Below the pieces are notes generated by a model that did no database searches, was not told where the DNA came from, and saw only the letters and a program-made list of their open reading frames with translations. From a virus: a DNA stretch of 28,406 nt. This document shows, piece by piece, positions 8,703 to 16,760 of this stretch; within the stretch, counting starts at the first letter, position 1; each line of letters begins with the position of its first letter. The stretch is from IMG/VR virus record IMGVR_UViG_3300028610_000271, positions 1 through 28,406 of that record. One strand, written 5' to 3'. The translations under genes and the position numbers were made by a program.

Positions 8703-10007
8703 TCATTCGTTGGTTGTACCAAATAAAGTAAGCTCAGTTGTATCTTTTGCAGCTTTTGCTGCCCTTGCAGTATTCACAATTGATTCATCAAGCTCAAAGG
8801 AAAGGAAATCTTCCTCAGTTAATCTGCCAGATACAAATGCACTCACCACAGCATCAATCTGATTTGGCTGCAATTCTGCGGGGTTAAACGAGCTAAATTG
8901 TGGATCGCCAAGTGATATAAAACCAAGTATTCTTTCAGTCTCAACTGTAGGCATGATACGACCAAAACCATTTGCTCTTGAAAGATTATCAGCTTGACGA
9001 TAAAGAACTTCTAACTGCTCTTCAAATTCTTGACTGTCAATAATCTGTTTGTCGAACAAATCTCGTAGTTGATCCAGTTGTAAATTCGTTGCAGCTCCAC
9101 GTGGACCCATTTGATTAAGCAATAACCTAGCATTTCCTAACTGTCCAACAGATGCTTCTGCTGCAATTCTAATTGCTGGAAGTAGTTGTGGACTACTTGC
9201 CGCTAACTCACCTAACGTACCGTTTAACTTTGCCTGTGCAATACGTCTTGCGTCAATAGGATCAATCGCCAAGCCACCTTCGGCAAGTGTTAACGCAACA
9301 CCAGAAGCCACAGCACGAAAATCAGTTTGATCGAATATATCTTTAGTTTGACGAATTTGCATAAACCGCGCGTTCATATTCCCCGCAGATTCGGTTATGT
9401 CAACAACCGATCCATCAGGAAGCTGAACAGTTAAAAGCTCATCAAAACCAAATGCTCTCCTACCTGTATTCTCACGTATTAATGCAGACTGAGTAGACAA
9501 ATCTGGATTATTCAACGCCGCAGCATATGCCTGAGTAAAGACTGCCGATGTTCTGTCAACTTCTTGACCAGCTACAACACCTTCTAACGTAGTAGTGCCT
9601 TCACCTACTTTCTTGGCAACTGATGCTTCTCCAAATGCAAGTTGAGCTTCTGGACTAAGTGTTCCTATAAATGCAGCTTCCAACGCTTTTACAGGATCTA
9701 GCTGTCCAGAACTCCTAGTAGGAATTGTTGCATCTTTAAAAGACTCTAAACCTTCATCACTAAGCAAAAAGCTTACAGGTTCAAATAAAAATGCGTGATC
9801 CCCTACCTTCGTGCCCGGCTCAGGAAATTGACTCAACAAACGTAACGCACCTAATGCAATTTGCTGTTCGTCATTTATCCTTCTCTGATCCAAACCTTGT
9901 TCTTGCAAATCCAACTGACGTTTGCGTAGGAAGAAAGACATTATTGTATTCGTAGAAGCAGCTAACGCATCTCCCAAAGCCGCACCTGTCGTCTGTCCAT
10001 TAGCCAT
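8703..10007 (-). CDS. probable internal virion protein, 434 aa
   Basis: No specific family is recognised. The N-terminal about 60 residues are Ala/Gly-rich and then strongly helical and charged (FFLRKRQLDLQEQ onward). The rest is predominantly helical with many Ala, Leu, Gln and Glu and no membrane segment. A middle-sized helical protein between a 231-aa and a 1513-aa protein, downstream of the tail nozzle, is the arrangement expected for podoviral internal or ejection proteins (compare T7 gp14-15-16). The start ATG at 10007 follows an AAAGGTG ribosome-binding site, 11 nt after the upstream stop. The function is inferred from context only. Confidence 0.65.
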   Translation of the reverse strand: MANGQTTGAALGDALAASTNTIMSFFLRKRQLDLQEQGLDQRRINDEQQIALGALRLLSQFPEPGTKVGDHAFLFEPVSFLLSDEGLESFKDATIPTRSSGQLDPVKALEAAFIGTLSPEAQLAFGEASVAKKVGEGTTTLEGVVAGQEVDRTSAVFTQAYAAALNNPDLSTQSALIRENTGRRAFGFDELLTVQLPDGSVVDITESAGNMNARFMQIRQTKDIFDQTDFRAVASGVALTLAEGGLAIDPIDARRIAQAKLNGTLGELAASSPQLLPAIRIAAEASVGQLGNARLLLNQMGPRGAATNLQLDQLRDLFDKQIIDSQEFEEQLEVLYRQADNLSRANGFGRIMPTVETERILGFISLGDPQFSSFNPAELQPNQIDAVVSAFVSGRLTEEDFLSFELDESIVNTARAAKAAKDTTELTLFGTTNE

Positions 10008-10018
10008 CGTAACACCTT

Positions 10019-10711
10019 TTATTTAAGAATTGCAGCTCCACCTAAAGTAGCACCTGCCTGTAACAATCCCGGCAAGAACCCTGGATCTTCTTGACTAGCA
10101 CCCGGCTGTAAGAAAGCAAGAATAGTCCTTAACAACTCCTGCTGACTACCCGCACCAATCTGTGCCGACTGATTGATCCCCGGAATAATCTCACCTAAAG
10201 CTGCAATTCTACGTTCTTCCGCACTCTCAAAACTGGTGCGAGCAATCTCCTGCCTACGTCTTGCAAATTGATCTGCAAGCGCACCGCGAGTAAAGCCCTC
10301 AGCATTACTTAACTCTCGTGAGAACCTACCACCCGCAGAGCCGAATTGATTCCGAACGCCGCTAATTGTCAGATCTCTCTCACGATCTTCAAACGGTTGC
10401 AACGCTGCAAACCCTGCACTTAAATCAAACCTTGGTGCATTCAACGCAGTCTGTGCAGCCGACCCAATACCTAACGAACTTGGATCGAAACCTAAAATTC
10501 CCTCCGTTGCACCTTGTTGTAGTCGCCCTGTCGCTTCGGCAATACGTCCAATTAGATCTTCAAACGAAATTGGCGTAGATACAGTCCGATTAAGCCCAAA
10601 CGATCCACGCTCCGTAGTTGTGTCTGCAAACAAATCCTTAAACGTATCACCCGCCGCTGCTGTTGCTCCACGGGTTTCCAGCGGGGTTCCACTCTTTGTT
10701 CCACCGGCCAT
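10019..10711 (-). CDS. probable internal/tail-associated virion protein, about 230 aa
   Basis: The protein is Gly/Ala/Ser-rich at the N-terminus, with a conspicuous middle part of RNQFGSAGGRFS followed by a long Arg/Glu/Ala-rich helix, and it ends in a short hydrophobic glycine-rich tail (LLQAGATLGGAAIL). Such GRFS-plus-helix proteins are frequent near ejection-protein genes of podoviruses, but I cannot give a named family. Two adjacent ATGs exist at 10714 and 10711. The AGGAGG at 10718-10723 leaves 3 nt to the first and 6 nt to the second, so I chose the second. The gene begins inside the end of the acetyltransferase gene (about 65 nt overlap). It is the first of three presumed ejection genes. 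Confidence 0.65.
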   Translation of the reverse strand: MAGGTKSGTPLETRGATAAAGDTFKDLFADTTTERGSFGLNRTVSTPISFEDLIGRIAEATGRLQQGATEGILGFDPSSLGIGSAAQTALNAPRFDLSAGFAALQPFEDRERDLTISGVRNQFGSAGGRFSRELSNAEGFTRGALADQFARRRQEIARTSFESAEERRIAALGEIIPGINQSAQIGAGSQQELLRTILAFLQPGASQEDPGFLPGLLQAGATLGGAAILK

Positions 10712-11285
10712 CATTGACCTCCTCGTATAAGATGCCGAACATTATAGCATCCAGCCAATCGTTATTGGTATGTAAAACCGCATCTCTCCTAACACCTTCT
10801 TCAGAGAAACCGAGTCTCCTAACCATTCGTATCGTACCACTGTGTGACGCAGGTATCTCACAACTCATTCGTTTCAAATGATACCGATTCATAGCCCATT
10901 TGATAAGCTCTACAAACACAGGCTCTCTACCCGAACCAACTCCATCCCATACAGCAAAGTGTGCATCTGCGTCAAAGTGAAGAAGAACATCTGTCATATA
11001 CGCACATCCAACAGTCTTACCGTCAGTCTTGCGTACAATCTCCAACCAAACACTTCGAGGGTTCATAAACATATCCAGAAACGCCTCTGGATCGCCGCGT
11101 GTATAATCCGAAAACAACACATCATGCTCTGCTGATTCAACATACAACGCCGCAATCTTACGCTTCAATGCATTAGGATCGGCTCTAAATTCTTCCGATA
11201 CAAGTCCAAACTCGTGAAGCATATTAACCTCATACTCATGCGTTCCTGTCTTTCGATCCGTCGCCTCGACATTGGCGATAATCAT
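10647..11285 (-). CDS. GNAT-family acetyltransferase (RimJ/RimL-like)
   Basis: The 212-aa protein shows the GNAT acetyl-CoA-binding region at about residues 145-185: S-GTIRMVRRLGFSEEGVRRD followed by a DWLDAIMFGIL strand, as in RimJ/RimL-type N-acetyltransferases. Upstream strands (VWLEIVRKTDGKTVGCAYM) fit the central sheet. The substrate is unknown. Its place among tail and ejection genes suggests modification of a virion protein or a host component late in infection, but that is inference. ATG at 11285 overlaps the preceding TGA as ATGA. The 3' end runs into the next gene by about 65 nt, the longest overlap in this part of the operon, so the C-terminal Trp/Asn-rich tail is encoded together with the next protein's N-terminus. 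Confidence 0.85.
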   Translation of the reverse strand: MIIANVEATDRKTGTHEYEVNMLHEFGLVSEEFRADPNALKRKIAALYVESAEHDVLFSDYTRGDPEAFLDMFMNPRSVWLEIVRKTDGKTVGCAYMTDVLLHFDADAHFAVWDGVGSGREPVFVELIKWAMNRYHLKRMSCEIPASHSGTIRMVRRLGFSEEGVRRDAVLHTNNDWLDAIMFGILYEEVNDGRWNKEWNPAGNPWSNSSGG

Positions 11286-11491
11286 GTTATCCTCTTTTCT
11301 CCTCCTGAGTGAGTAATTACCAGTTCACTTGTGGTAGCGTCTACATAAATATCTGAGATCTGGTTACGATTCGTCCCCGCAACCGATCCAACCATCGAAT
11401 TCAACTCTGTATATATCCGCTGAAACTCAGCACGAATGTCTCTAAGAGAAACTTTTCTAACTCTCGAAGCTTTTGGTACAAGAAACGTCAT
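11282..11491 (-). CDS. small virion-region protein, 69 aa
   Basis: This is a short protein with a basic N-terminus and a helix of about 20 residues (DIRAEFQRIYTELNSM), then a short beta-type C-terminus (ELVITHSGGEKRI). A helix followed by strands is reminiscent of small trimeric fibre or coiled-coil tip proteins, but I do not recognise it. Both ends are ATGA overlaps (start at 11491 with the 138-aa gene, stop at 11282 with the acetyltransferase), which supports a real, coupled gene rather than a chance frame. Confidence 0.65.
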   Translation of the reverse strand: MTFLVPKASRVRKVSLRDIRAEFQRIYTELNSMVGSVAGTNRNQISDIYVDATTSELVITHSGGEKRIT

Positions 11492-11904
11492 TGCCCTATT
11501 GTCCCTAGCTCATTCGACGGAGCTTGTTCAGTGATATAGCCAAAGATTGAAACCGCATTACGCTTCGGCAAACTAAGACGAAAGCGAACATCATACCCTG
11601 TCAGGTTGACGTGAATCAACTTCTGTCTCGTCCCACCGGCTGTTCTAGGCATCCGTGCTTGTAACGCAGACGACCACTTACGTCCACCATCACGAGTGAA
11701 TTCTATATTAACAATCGAATCCGCATCTGCTTGATATAGTAAAATCAACTTAACAAACCGATGCACTGTCGGACCACCACGATTTAACGTGGGCGATTCC
11801 CAAACTCCAGCTACGAGAAGGGTTTCATCCAAACGTTTAACATTCGTTCCATTACTTGTTATCAACGTCCTAACTGCTGATGGCGTTGTCGGTAGAATAG
11901 TCAT
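11488..11904 (-). CDS. beta-rich virion-associated protein, 138 aa
   Basis: The family is not recognised. Alternating hydrophobic strands (VHRFVKLILLY, SIVNIEFTRDGG, KLIHVNLTGYDVRFRLSL) suggest a compact beta sandwich without signal or membrane segments. ATG at 11904 overlaps the nozzle gene's TAA (TAATG), and its stop overlaps the next ATG (ATGA). Its position directly after the nozzle suggests a tail component or tail-tip accessory protein. The sequence shows no enzymatic motif. Confidence 0.65.
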   Translation of the reverse strand: MTILPTTPSAVRTLITSNGTNVKRLDETLLVAGVWESPTLNRGGPTVHRFVKLILLYQADADSIVNIEFTRDGGRKWSSALQARMPRTAGGTRQKLIHVNLTGYDVRFRLSLPKRNAVSIFGYITEQAPSNELGTIGQ

Positions 11905-13526
11905 TAAAACTTACTCACAACTGAGGCAACTTTGAAAATCTCCGAACGAGTATGCCATTCCAACCTCTGCTCGTCGATAAACTTTCCAAGAGCTAACACC
12001 CACGTTCCAACAGGTGTGACTAACCAGTAATCCTCGTGAATTGGATCAAACGTTGAAGTAACTTGATCCAACTTTGATGTTAGTCTCTCAACCAACTCTT
12101 GATGAATTGGCACACCCACTGGAATAGGTATAGAACCACCATCCCAATAGTAAACCATCAGATTATGAGCCAGCCACATGATTCCATCTCGCGTTTGAGA
12201 TATAGACTGTGGTGACTCTGTGCCAATTCCTTCAATCCACGGTTGTACCGCAAGAGGTAAAAGTGGATCACCTGTTTCACTAACCCGCATGATATTCCGC
12301 GAGCGAATCAAACCTGCTTGGTTATCCGACAGCATTCCAAGTGACATAACCGGGTCAAGTGGATCGTGAACAGTGTCTAACAAACTCACAGACTGTGTAT
12401 CTATACCTGTCCACAAGGTTATATCTCCATCCGCACTTGCGGACAATCTCTGTGGATCACCCACAGCACCCAAAGCAAGCAACCTATCTTCAAACGGGAA
12501 GATAAAATGTGCTTTAGGAGCGTTACCACTAAGTTGCGAGATCGTTCCACCGGGATCATCGAATGCGTTATACTCCACAGACTGTCCTTGAAAAGCTGTC
12601 CTCCAACCAAAGACGTATAAATTTACAGGAAACAACGGATCATTTGCAACAACTTGTAAGTTCTCCATCCGCGCTCTGACAAACGTAGTACCAATTCTAG
12701 TAAATGACTTAACAATAGCACCTAGATCAATTTCTTTTTCAACATCAACAACACCATCCCAAACAAAATTACCTTGATAAGCTGTATCATCCAACAGATC
12801 CCATATTTGTCCATCATCTGAACCTTCGAGGATTATACGCCCGGATACAGTCCAAGATGTATCAATATTTGGTTCGGGATCTTTAACACTATTCCACTTA
12901 TTTGTAAGGAAAAACTTGCCGCTATATTTAATATCAAACTCACCATCAATCGGCTCTTTGCTTAACTGTCTTGAAAATCTATGCGGATCTGGCGAGTCAA
13001 CAGTGTTTTGTGTAATCACCCAAATCCACGTATCTACAACTTGGATAGTACCCGGCAATGCAACAGGCTCATTCCAGATATAAATAGGATTTAAACCATC
13101 AGCAATTACAAATTTATTCTGTGTCGAAACCATACTGACAAGTGTATCTGCAATTGGAAGGAGACTTGTTGCCGCAGTTACCCAATCAGTACCGTCCCAC
13201 GATTCAAGTTCAAGAAATCCTGCACTCGTCCGCGTGACACGAAAAATCCGTTGAAATTCAATGTTATCAATTATATACCTATGCTCCGCAAGACCGAGGA
13301 TTGTATTCGCACTATCCGCGCCGATCTTCGTCAAACCAAAGTCCTGTCTAAGCGACTCTCTTTCAATCCGTACATCCTCAATTCGTGGTGAAGCGTCAAG
13401 TGGCATAGATCGAGTGTTTAAATCTCCACGAAACCCCTGACGAAAGCCCATTTGTTCTTGACGTACAGGTTGTATTGGTTGCTGTGGTCTGAATAATCCA
13501 CGCTGGTCATAACCATGACGCGGCAT
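11904..13526 (-). CDS. tail nozzle-like protein (T7 gp12 / P22 gp10 type beta-propeller)
   Basis: The 540-aa protein has the repetitive strand pattern expected for the beta-propeller-bearing tail nozzle of podoviruses. Examples are NKFVIADGLNPIYIWNE, HFIFPFEDRLLALGAVGDPQRL followed by SADGDITLW, and a late TRDGIMWLAHNLMVYYWDGG segment. In T7 and P22 this protein caps the adaptor ring and forms the tail channel. The N-terminus is Arg/Gln/Pro-rich and starts MPRHG, the same five residues as the 606-aa fibre. ATG at 13526 sits in a TAATG junction with an AGAGGAG ribosome-binding site 8 nt upstream. The assignment rests on motif style, size and position; a sensor-type propeller protein of other function is less likely here. 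Confidence 0.7.
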   Translation of the reverse strand: MPRHGYDQRGLFRPQQPIQPVRQEQMGFRQGFRGDLNTRSMPLDASPRIEDVRIERESLRQDFGLTKIGADSANTILGLAEHRYIIDNIEFQRIFRVTRTSAGFLELESWDGTDWVTAATSLLPIADTLVSMVSTQNKFVIADGLNPIYIWNEPVALPGTIQVVDTWIWVITQNTVDSPDPHRFSRQLSKEPIDGEFDIKYSGKFFLTNKWNSVKDPEPNIDTSWTVSGRIILEGSDDGQIWDLLDDTAYQGNFVWDGVVDVEKEIDLGAIVKSFTRIGTTFVRARMENLQVVANDPLFPVNLYVFGWRTAFQGQSVEYNAFDDPGGTISQLSGNAPKAHFIFPFEDRLLALGAVGDPQRLSASADGDITLWTGIDTQSVSLLDTVHDPLDPVMSLGMLSDNQAGLIRSRNIMRVSETGDPLLPLAVQPWIEGIGTESPQSISQTRDGIMWLAHNLMVYYWDGGSIPIPVGVPIHQELVERLTSKLDQVTSTFDPIHEDYWLVTPVGTWVLALGKFIDEQRLEWHTRSEIFKVASVVSKF

Positions 13527-14143
13527 TAGAAAAGCTCCTCTGCGAGTTTAATAACTCCGTATCCGCCTAATAGTTTAATAGGTATGTTAAATAGACTACT
13601 CGGCTCTTTGCGATTTTGCCAGAATTCTAGTTCCGTTCTAAGCAATGATCGTTCGGTACGCATGGCATTTATCACTATCGTCTGTGTGTCAATCTTGCGG
13701 TATAAAAGTGCAATCATATCGTCTTTCGCTTGACTCACCGCCGTGAGGTCTAGCACCACCGCGAAAGCCATTTCGTTCATCGAGTCCAGTACGACCTTCG
13801 CAGAGTCGCTTATCATAGCCTCAAGGCGCACGGACAGCGCAGACTGCAACGCAAGCTCTCTATCAGCCTCTTGCTCTGCTTCGTCCGCAACTACCTCAAG
13901 AAACTGAATGGCTACTAGGTGTTCCGCTTCGCTCCGCTCATCTTCTAACAGTAACGAATCAACCAGAACAGACACGCTATCTAGTTGAACCTGCCGGACA
14001 GCTTGGATTGCCTCTGCCGCAACCCTTGCGTCTCGTGCATTTACAGCGTTGACCGCGAATGCAGCGAGCAACACGCCAGCCCCACCTAGTAGCCAATTCT
14101 TCAATCCAAAACTACCTAACAACCTAATGATCGACGTTCCCAT
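13526..14143 (-). CDS. spanin-like membrane-anchored coiled-coil protein
   Basis: Residues about 13-34 form a hydrophobic N-terminal segment (LLGGAGVLLAAFAVNAV), followed by about 140 residues of charged heptad-like helix rich in Ala, Glu, Val and Leu, and a hydrophobic C-terminal tail (PIKLLGGYGVIKLAEELF). An N-terminal anchor plus a periplasmic coiled coil is the inner-membrane spanin design, which fits its place at the end of the lysis cassette. No lipobox partner (outer spanin) is seen in or beside it; the hydrophobic C-terminus might replace one, which would make this unusual. The middle of the gene is richer in G+C than its neighbours (13741-13860 is 69/120 by hand count; 14521-14580 is 24/60). 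A tail-tube or tape-like role is an alternative. Confidence 0.55.
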   Translation of the reverse strand: MGTSIIRLLGSFGLKNWLLGGAGVLLAAFAVNAVNARDARVAAEAIQAVRQVQLDSVSVLVDSLLLEDERSEAEHLVAIQFLEVVADEAEQEADRELALQSALSVRLEAMISDSAKVVLDSMNEMAFAVVLDLTAVSQAKDDMIALLYRKIDTQTIVINAMRTERSLLRTELEFWQNRKEPSSLFNIPIKLLGGYGVIKLAEELF

Positions 14144-14381
14144 TCTTCACCGATCCAATCGCTTTACTGGCTACGTTACCAATATACGGTAACGTGGTTA
14201 CAAACACGAAATCTCTACCCCATGTCAATGCACCATCGAATCGTGTCCACGGCCACTTATCCCAAAACAATCCCATCACCACAATTACAAATACAGATCC
14301 AATCAATGACACTCCCGCGAGTAAAATCATCCGACTCATGCTTTTCTGTCCATCTGCTTCACTCAACGCTTCGTTAATCAT
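14124..14381 (-). CDS. holin-like small membrane protein, 85 aa
   Basis: The protein has a short charged N-terminus, a strong hydrophobic segment (MILLAGVSLIGSVFVIVVMGLFW), a loop with Trp residues, and a second weaker hydrophobic stretch (FVFVTTLPYIGNVASKAI). This two-helix layout and length fit a phage holin, which would permeabilise the inner membrane and release or activate the endolysin. ATG at 14393 gives four extra residues, but ATG at 14381 overlaps the endolysin stop as ATGA, the operon's usual junction, so I chose it. It lies directly after the M15 peptidase gene. No holin family can be named from the sequence. Confidence 0.6.
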   Translation of the reverse strand: MINEALSEADGQKSMSRMILLAGVSLIGSVFVIVVMGLFWDKWPWTRFDGALTWGRDFVFVTTLPYIGNVASKAIGSVKNGNVDH

Positions 14382-14698
14382 TTTGGATCCCATTCGATGT
14401 GGTAGTGGATGTTTGATCCTTTACCGTGTAATACAACATCATATCCTGGTAGTGCTTCTTTCAACCTGCGAAGTATCCTCTGCTGTTGTGCTTTAGTAAG
14501 ATCATTTGCACGACAGTCAAGAGCTTTTCCTTTATAATGAAAGCTCCAAGTAGCGTGTGTACCATTCCGAACAGTTGTAACTATACAATCTCGTCCAGCT
14601 TCCTCGCGAAAAATCTGATCAAGAATCGAATCATCCATCAACAACGTAAAGATTTGATCGACGAGATTAAAAGTCACACAACCAGTCTTGAAAATCAT
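14378..14698 (-). CDS. M15-type D,D/L,D-peptidase, minimal endolysin
   Basis: The 106-aa protein carries the M15 metallopeptidase signature SxHxxGxAxD as S52, H54, G57, A59, D61, and a C-terminal HYHIEWDP with H98/H100, matching the zinc ligands of VanX/DacB-like and phage endolysin peptidases that cut peptide cross-links of peptidoglycan. It is a bare catalytic domain: no cell-wall-binding domain and no signal peptide, so export would depend on a holin. A TTG start at 14722 would add eight residues, but ATG at 14698 overlaps the previous stop as ATGA with a GAGAG motif upstream, so it is preferred. Membrane-protein genes on both sides make a lysis cassette. Confidence 0.8.
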   Translation of the reverse strand: MIFKTGCVTFNLVDQIFTLLMDDSILDQIFREEAGRDCIVTTVRNGTHATWSFHYKGKALDCRANDLTKAQQQRILRRLKEALPGYDVVLHGKGSNIHYHIEWDPK

Positions 14699-14940
14699 GA
14701 CCGTCTCTCTTTTCCATTCCAAAGACCGGGAACATTGCCTAGTTTAGTCTCGATAACTGCGAGTCTTTCAGACATTTTTCCGCGTTGACTAGAGCCTGTC
14801 TTATTGTCTGCTTTCAACTCTTGTATATCTTGCTTCATACCATTCATACCAATACGAACTCCAATCCACGCCGCACTTGTCGGCCCTCCAACTATTGCAA
14901 GTAATGCAGCTATTACAAGCCAAGCTGGAAAATCACCCAT
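14695..14940 (-). CDS. single-pass membrane protein of lysis cassette, 81 aa
   Basis: An N-terminal hydrophobic helix (WLVIAALLAIVGGPTSAAWIGV) is followed by a charged, probably coiled-coil segment (MKQDIQELKADNK, ERLAVIETKL) and a basic tail. This is the shape of one-helix phage membrane proteins annotated as holins, antiholins or hemolysin-XhlA-like. ATG at 14940 overlaps the fibre gene's stop as TGATG, so I prefer it to a TTG at 14961. Its stop overlaps the endolysin ATG. With the two-helix gene at 14124-14381, the cassette has two holin candidates flanking the peptidase; one may act as antiholin. Confidence 0.65.
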   Translation of the reverse strand: MGDFPAWLVIAALLAIVGGPTSAAWIGVRIGMNGMKQDIQELKADNKTGSSQRGKMSERLAVIETKLGNVPGLWNGKERRS

Positions 14941-16760
14941 CACACACCACGCCGTTTCCAAAGATTTGATTTAACCATTCGTGTAAATCCTTTCTCGACA
15001 AAGTTATAACTCTCTTGAACTATCAAAACTAAATTCTCTCCGAAAGCATGAAGATTAGTTTCAGTTATGTTCAAAGCTTCGCTAACAAGTTCTACAAGAG
15101 CAGCACCCTCACCGACTACAAGCTTGACAATTCCTTCAACAACATTCACAACCTCTGAAACCAAGCGAACTAACACCTGTGTTGGTAAGGTAGCTTCCAC
15201 GAAATTAAGCGTATTGGCCTTAAATCTAACCATCACTCGTACAGGTAGTGACACTTCGACAAAATTTACAGCCTCATCTAAAATACGTAACAACACTAAA
15301 ACTGGTAATTTATCCTCAACAAAATTAACAATCTCCGCGATGTTCTTAGCAAGTAACTCTGTTTTATTCTTATCCTCTACGAAGTTAACAATCTCGTCAA
15401 CAGCCTTCGCTATACCGAGAACATTTATTGCACCCTCAACGAGATTTAAAACCTCATCAATAATCTGAGCTATTAAATTCGTATGGTTTATATCCTCAAC
15501 AAGGTTAAGTATCTCCGCTGGTAGACGGAACAATGCTAATGGTCTAAGCGGTGCTGGTTCGTTAAAGTTTACAACCTCCGCAGGTAAGCGGAATAAAGCT
15601 AACGGACGTACCTTGTCCTCGACAAAATTTAATACATTGTCGATAATCTGCTTAATCCCGATTGTATGAATCTCGTCCGCAACGAAGTTTACTACATTTG
15701 AAATATCTTTCGCAATCAACTTTGTTTTAAGCGTATCCTCGACAAGATTTTCAACCTCATCTATGATTCTAAGTAGAATTGCTGATTCAAACGCTCCTTC
15801 GTTGAAATTCGTAATCTCACCAAAAATTTTAACAAGTGCTTCACCGGCTGCAAATGAATATACATCCCCGCCAACGATTCTCTTTCCACCCGTAACAGGT
15901 TGGAAAACTTGGACGATATTATCAGAGGCATCGGTGACTACGATTCGTACTATAGCGGACAAATTCACATCAAGTACATCAAGTGTTGCTGTTCCGCTTA
16001 CTTCTGTTGCCGACTTTATAATTGCGCTGGTAATATCTAAGATTTTTAGTTTGAATCCAGTCGTTAATCCCGAACAGAGTATGTTTCGATCTGCTGTATC
16101 CCACCATTCTTTCCAGTTCGCCCAATCGGTTCCGCAACAACCACCGATCCCCGCATGACCAGCAGTAAGAGTTGATGGTGTAGCGTTTAAAGTTTCTGCT
16201 TCAGCAAAATCATAACCTGTCGCTTGACCAGCCCCGTCTACGAAAGTAGACAACCTATAGTCAGTATCAACAGCTTTATACGGGAGACTTCCGGTTGTTT
16301 GCGCTCCAACAGTATTATCATCACGCTCAGTAAAGGCAAAACCATAACCCGAACCATCGTCCGTGACTACAACATTAGCACCAAGAGAATCGTCACCGCC
16401 AACCCCCGTTTCCATATGAGCAATCAAAGATGGATAGTCCATCGGAAAGCCAGCGGGCGGCGAACTCGGTGAGTAAAATACTCCTTGCAACATTCGTTTA
16501 GCACGGCTAGTCGCACCTGTACCACTGTGCCGCATATAACCGATACCACCAGTTTCGACTTCTAACTCTCCTGTCGTTCCGTCTACTTGAACCGTAGTTA
16601 GGTTAAACTGCTTCTCCCAATCACCGGCATTGAACGGGACGGTAAGATGATTAGCGATATAATAAGCAAGTAACCCCTCGCTAGTTCTTTCAAGAACAGC
16701 CCCAATTCCTGCACGCGGAACAATGGGCCGATATTGAAAACTACGCCCATGTCGGGGCAT
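14940..16760 (-). CDS. tail fibre-like protein: lectin-like domain plus 14 tandem 20-aa repeats
   Basis: The 606-aa protein has three parts. Residues 1-25 are an Arg/Pro-rich N-terminus starting MPRHG. Residues about 25-300 look like a concanavalin/LamG-type beta sandwich followed by a small beta module; the segment GHAGIGGCCGTDWANW, then a GLTTGFKLKILD strand, is typical of the end of such lectin modules. Residues 308-594 are about fourteen degenerate repeats with consensus I-x-x-E-V-V-N-F-V-E-D, then a short basic tail. I infer a receptor-binding or surface-binding fibre with a repeat stalk or adhesive arm. It starts in a TAATG junction with the preceding gene and is followed by the lysis genes. 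No catalytic residues are recognised. Confidence 0.7.
   Translation of the reverse strand: MPRHGRSFQYRPIVPRAGIGAVLERTSEGLLAYYIANHLTVPFNAGDWEKQFNLTTVQVDGTTGELEVETGGIGYMRHSGTGATSRAKRMLQGVFYSPSSPPAGFPMDYPSLIAHMETGVGGDDSLGANVVVTDDGSGYGFAFTERDDNTVGAQTTGSLPYKAVDTDYRLSTFVDGAGQATGYDFAEAETLNATPSTLTAGHAGIGGCCGTDWANWKEWWDTADRNILCSGLTTGFKLKILDITSAIIKSATEVSGTATLDVLDVNLSAIVRIVVTDASDNIVQVFQPVTGGKRIVGGDVYSFAAGEALVKIFGEITNFNEGAFESAILLRIIDEVENLVEDTLKTKLIAKDISNVVNFVADEIHTIGIKQIIDNVLNFVEDKVRPLALFRLPAEVVNFNEPAPLRPLALFRLPAEILNLVEDINHTNLIAQIIDEVLNLVEGAINVLGIAKAVDEIVNFVEDKNKTELLAKNIAEIVNFVEDKLPVLVLLRILDEAVNFVEVSLPVRVMVRFKANTLNFVEATLPTQVLVRLVSEVVNVVEGIVKLVVGEGAALVELVSEALNITETNLHAFGENLVLIVQESYNFVEKGFTRMVKSNLWKRRGV
14979..15839 (-). 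repeat. 14 degenerate tandem repeats of about 60 nt (20 codons)
   Basis: The repeats encode residues 308-594 of the fibre-like protein. Typical units read KNIAEIVNFVEDKLPVLVLL and RILDEAVNFVEVSLPVRVMV, with the E-x-V-N-F-V-E core strongest. The DNA is also repetitive (a complement of CCTC-ACGAAATTAACAATCTC recurs), and two adjacent units near 15508-15545 and 15574-15611 encode LALFRLPAE twice, suggesting recent duplication. Average unit length is 20.5 residues. Related units occur in the gene at 25234-25947. Confidence 0.85.

Noticed and set aside
14941-14961. TTG start adding seven residues to the lysis membrane protein
   Set aside because: ATG at 14940 overlaps the previous stop as TGATG, the usual junction here; the TTG has no better ribosome-binding site.
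15067-15468. Thr/Ser-rich plus-strand frame with repeated SSTKLTIS
   Set aside because: It is the complement of the 60-nt repeats of the fibre gene; its regularity is inherited from the minus-strand repeats.
14979-15839. Possible CRISPR-like array because of 60-nt periodicity
   Set aside because: Units are degenerate along their whole length, in coding phase, without constant repeats separated by unique spacers.
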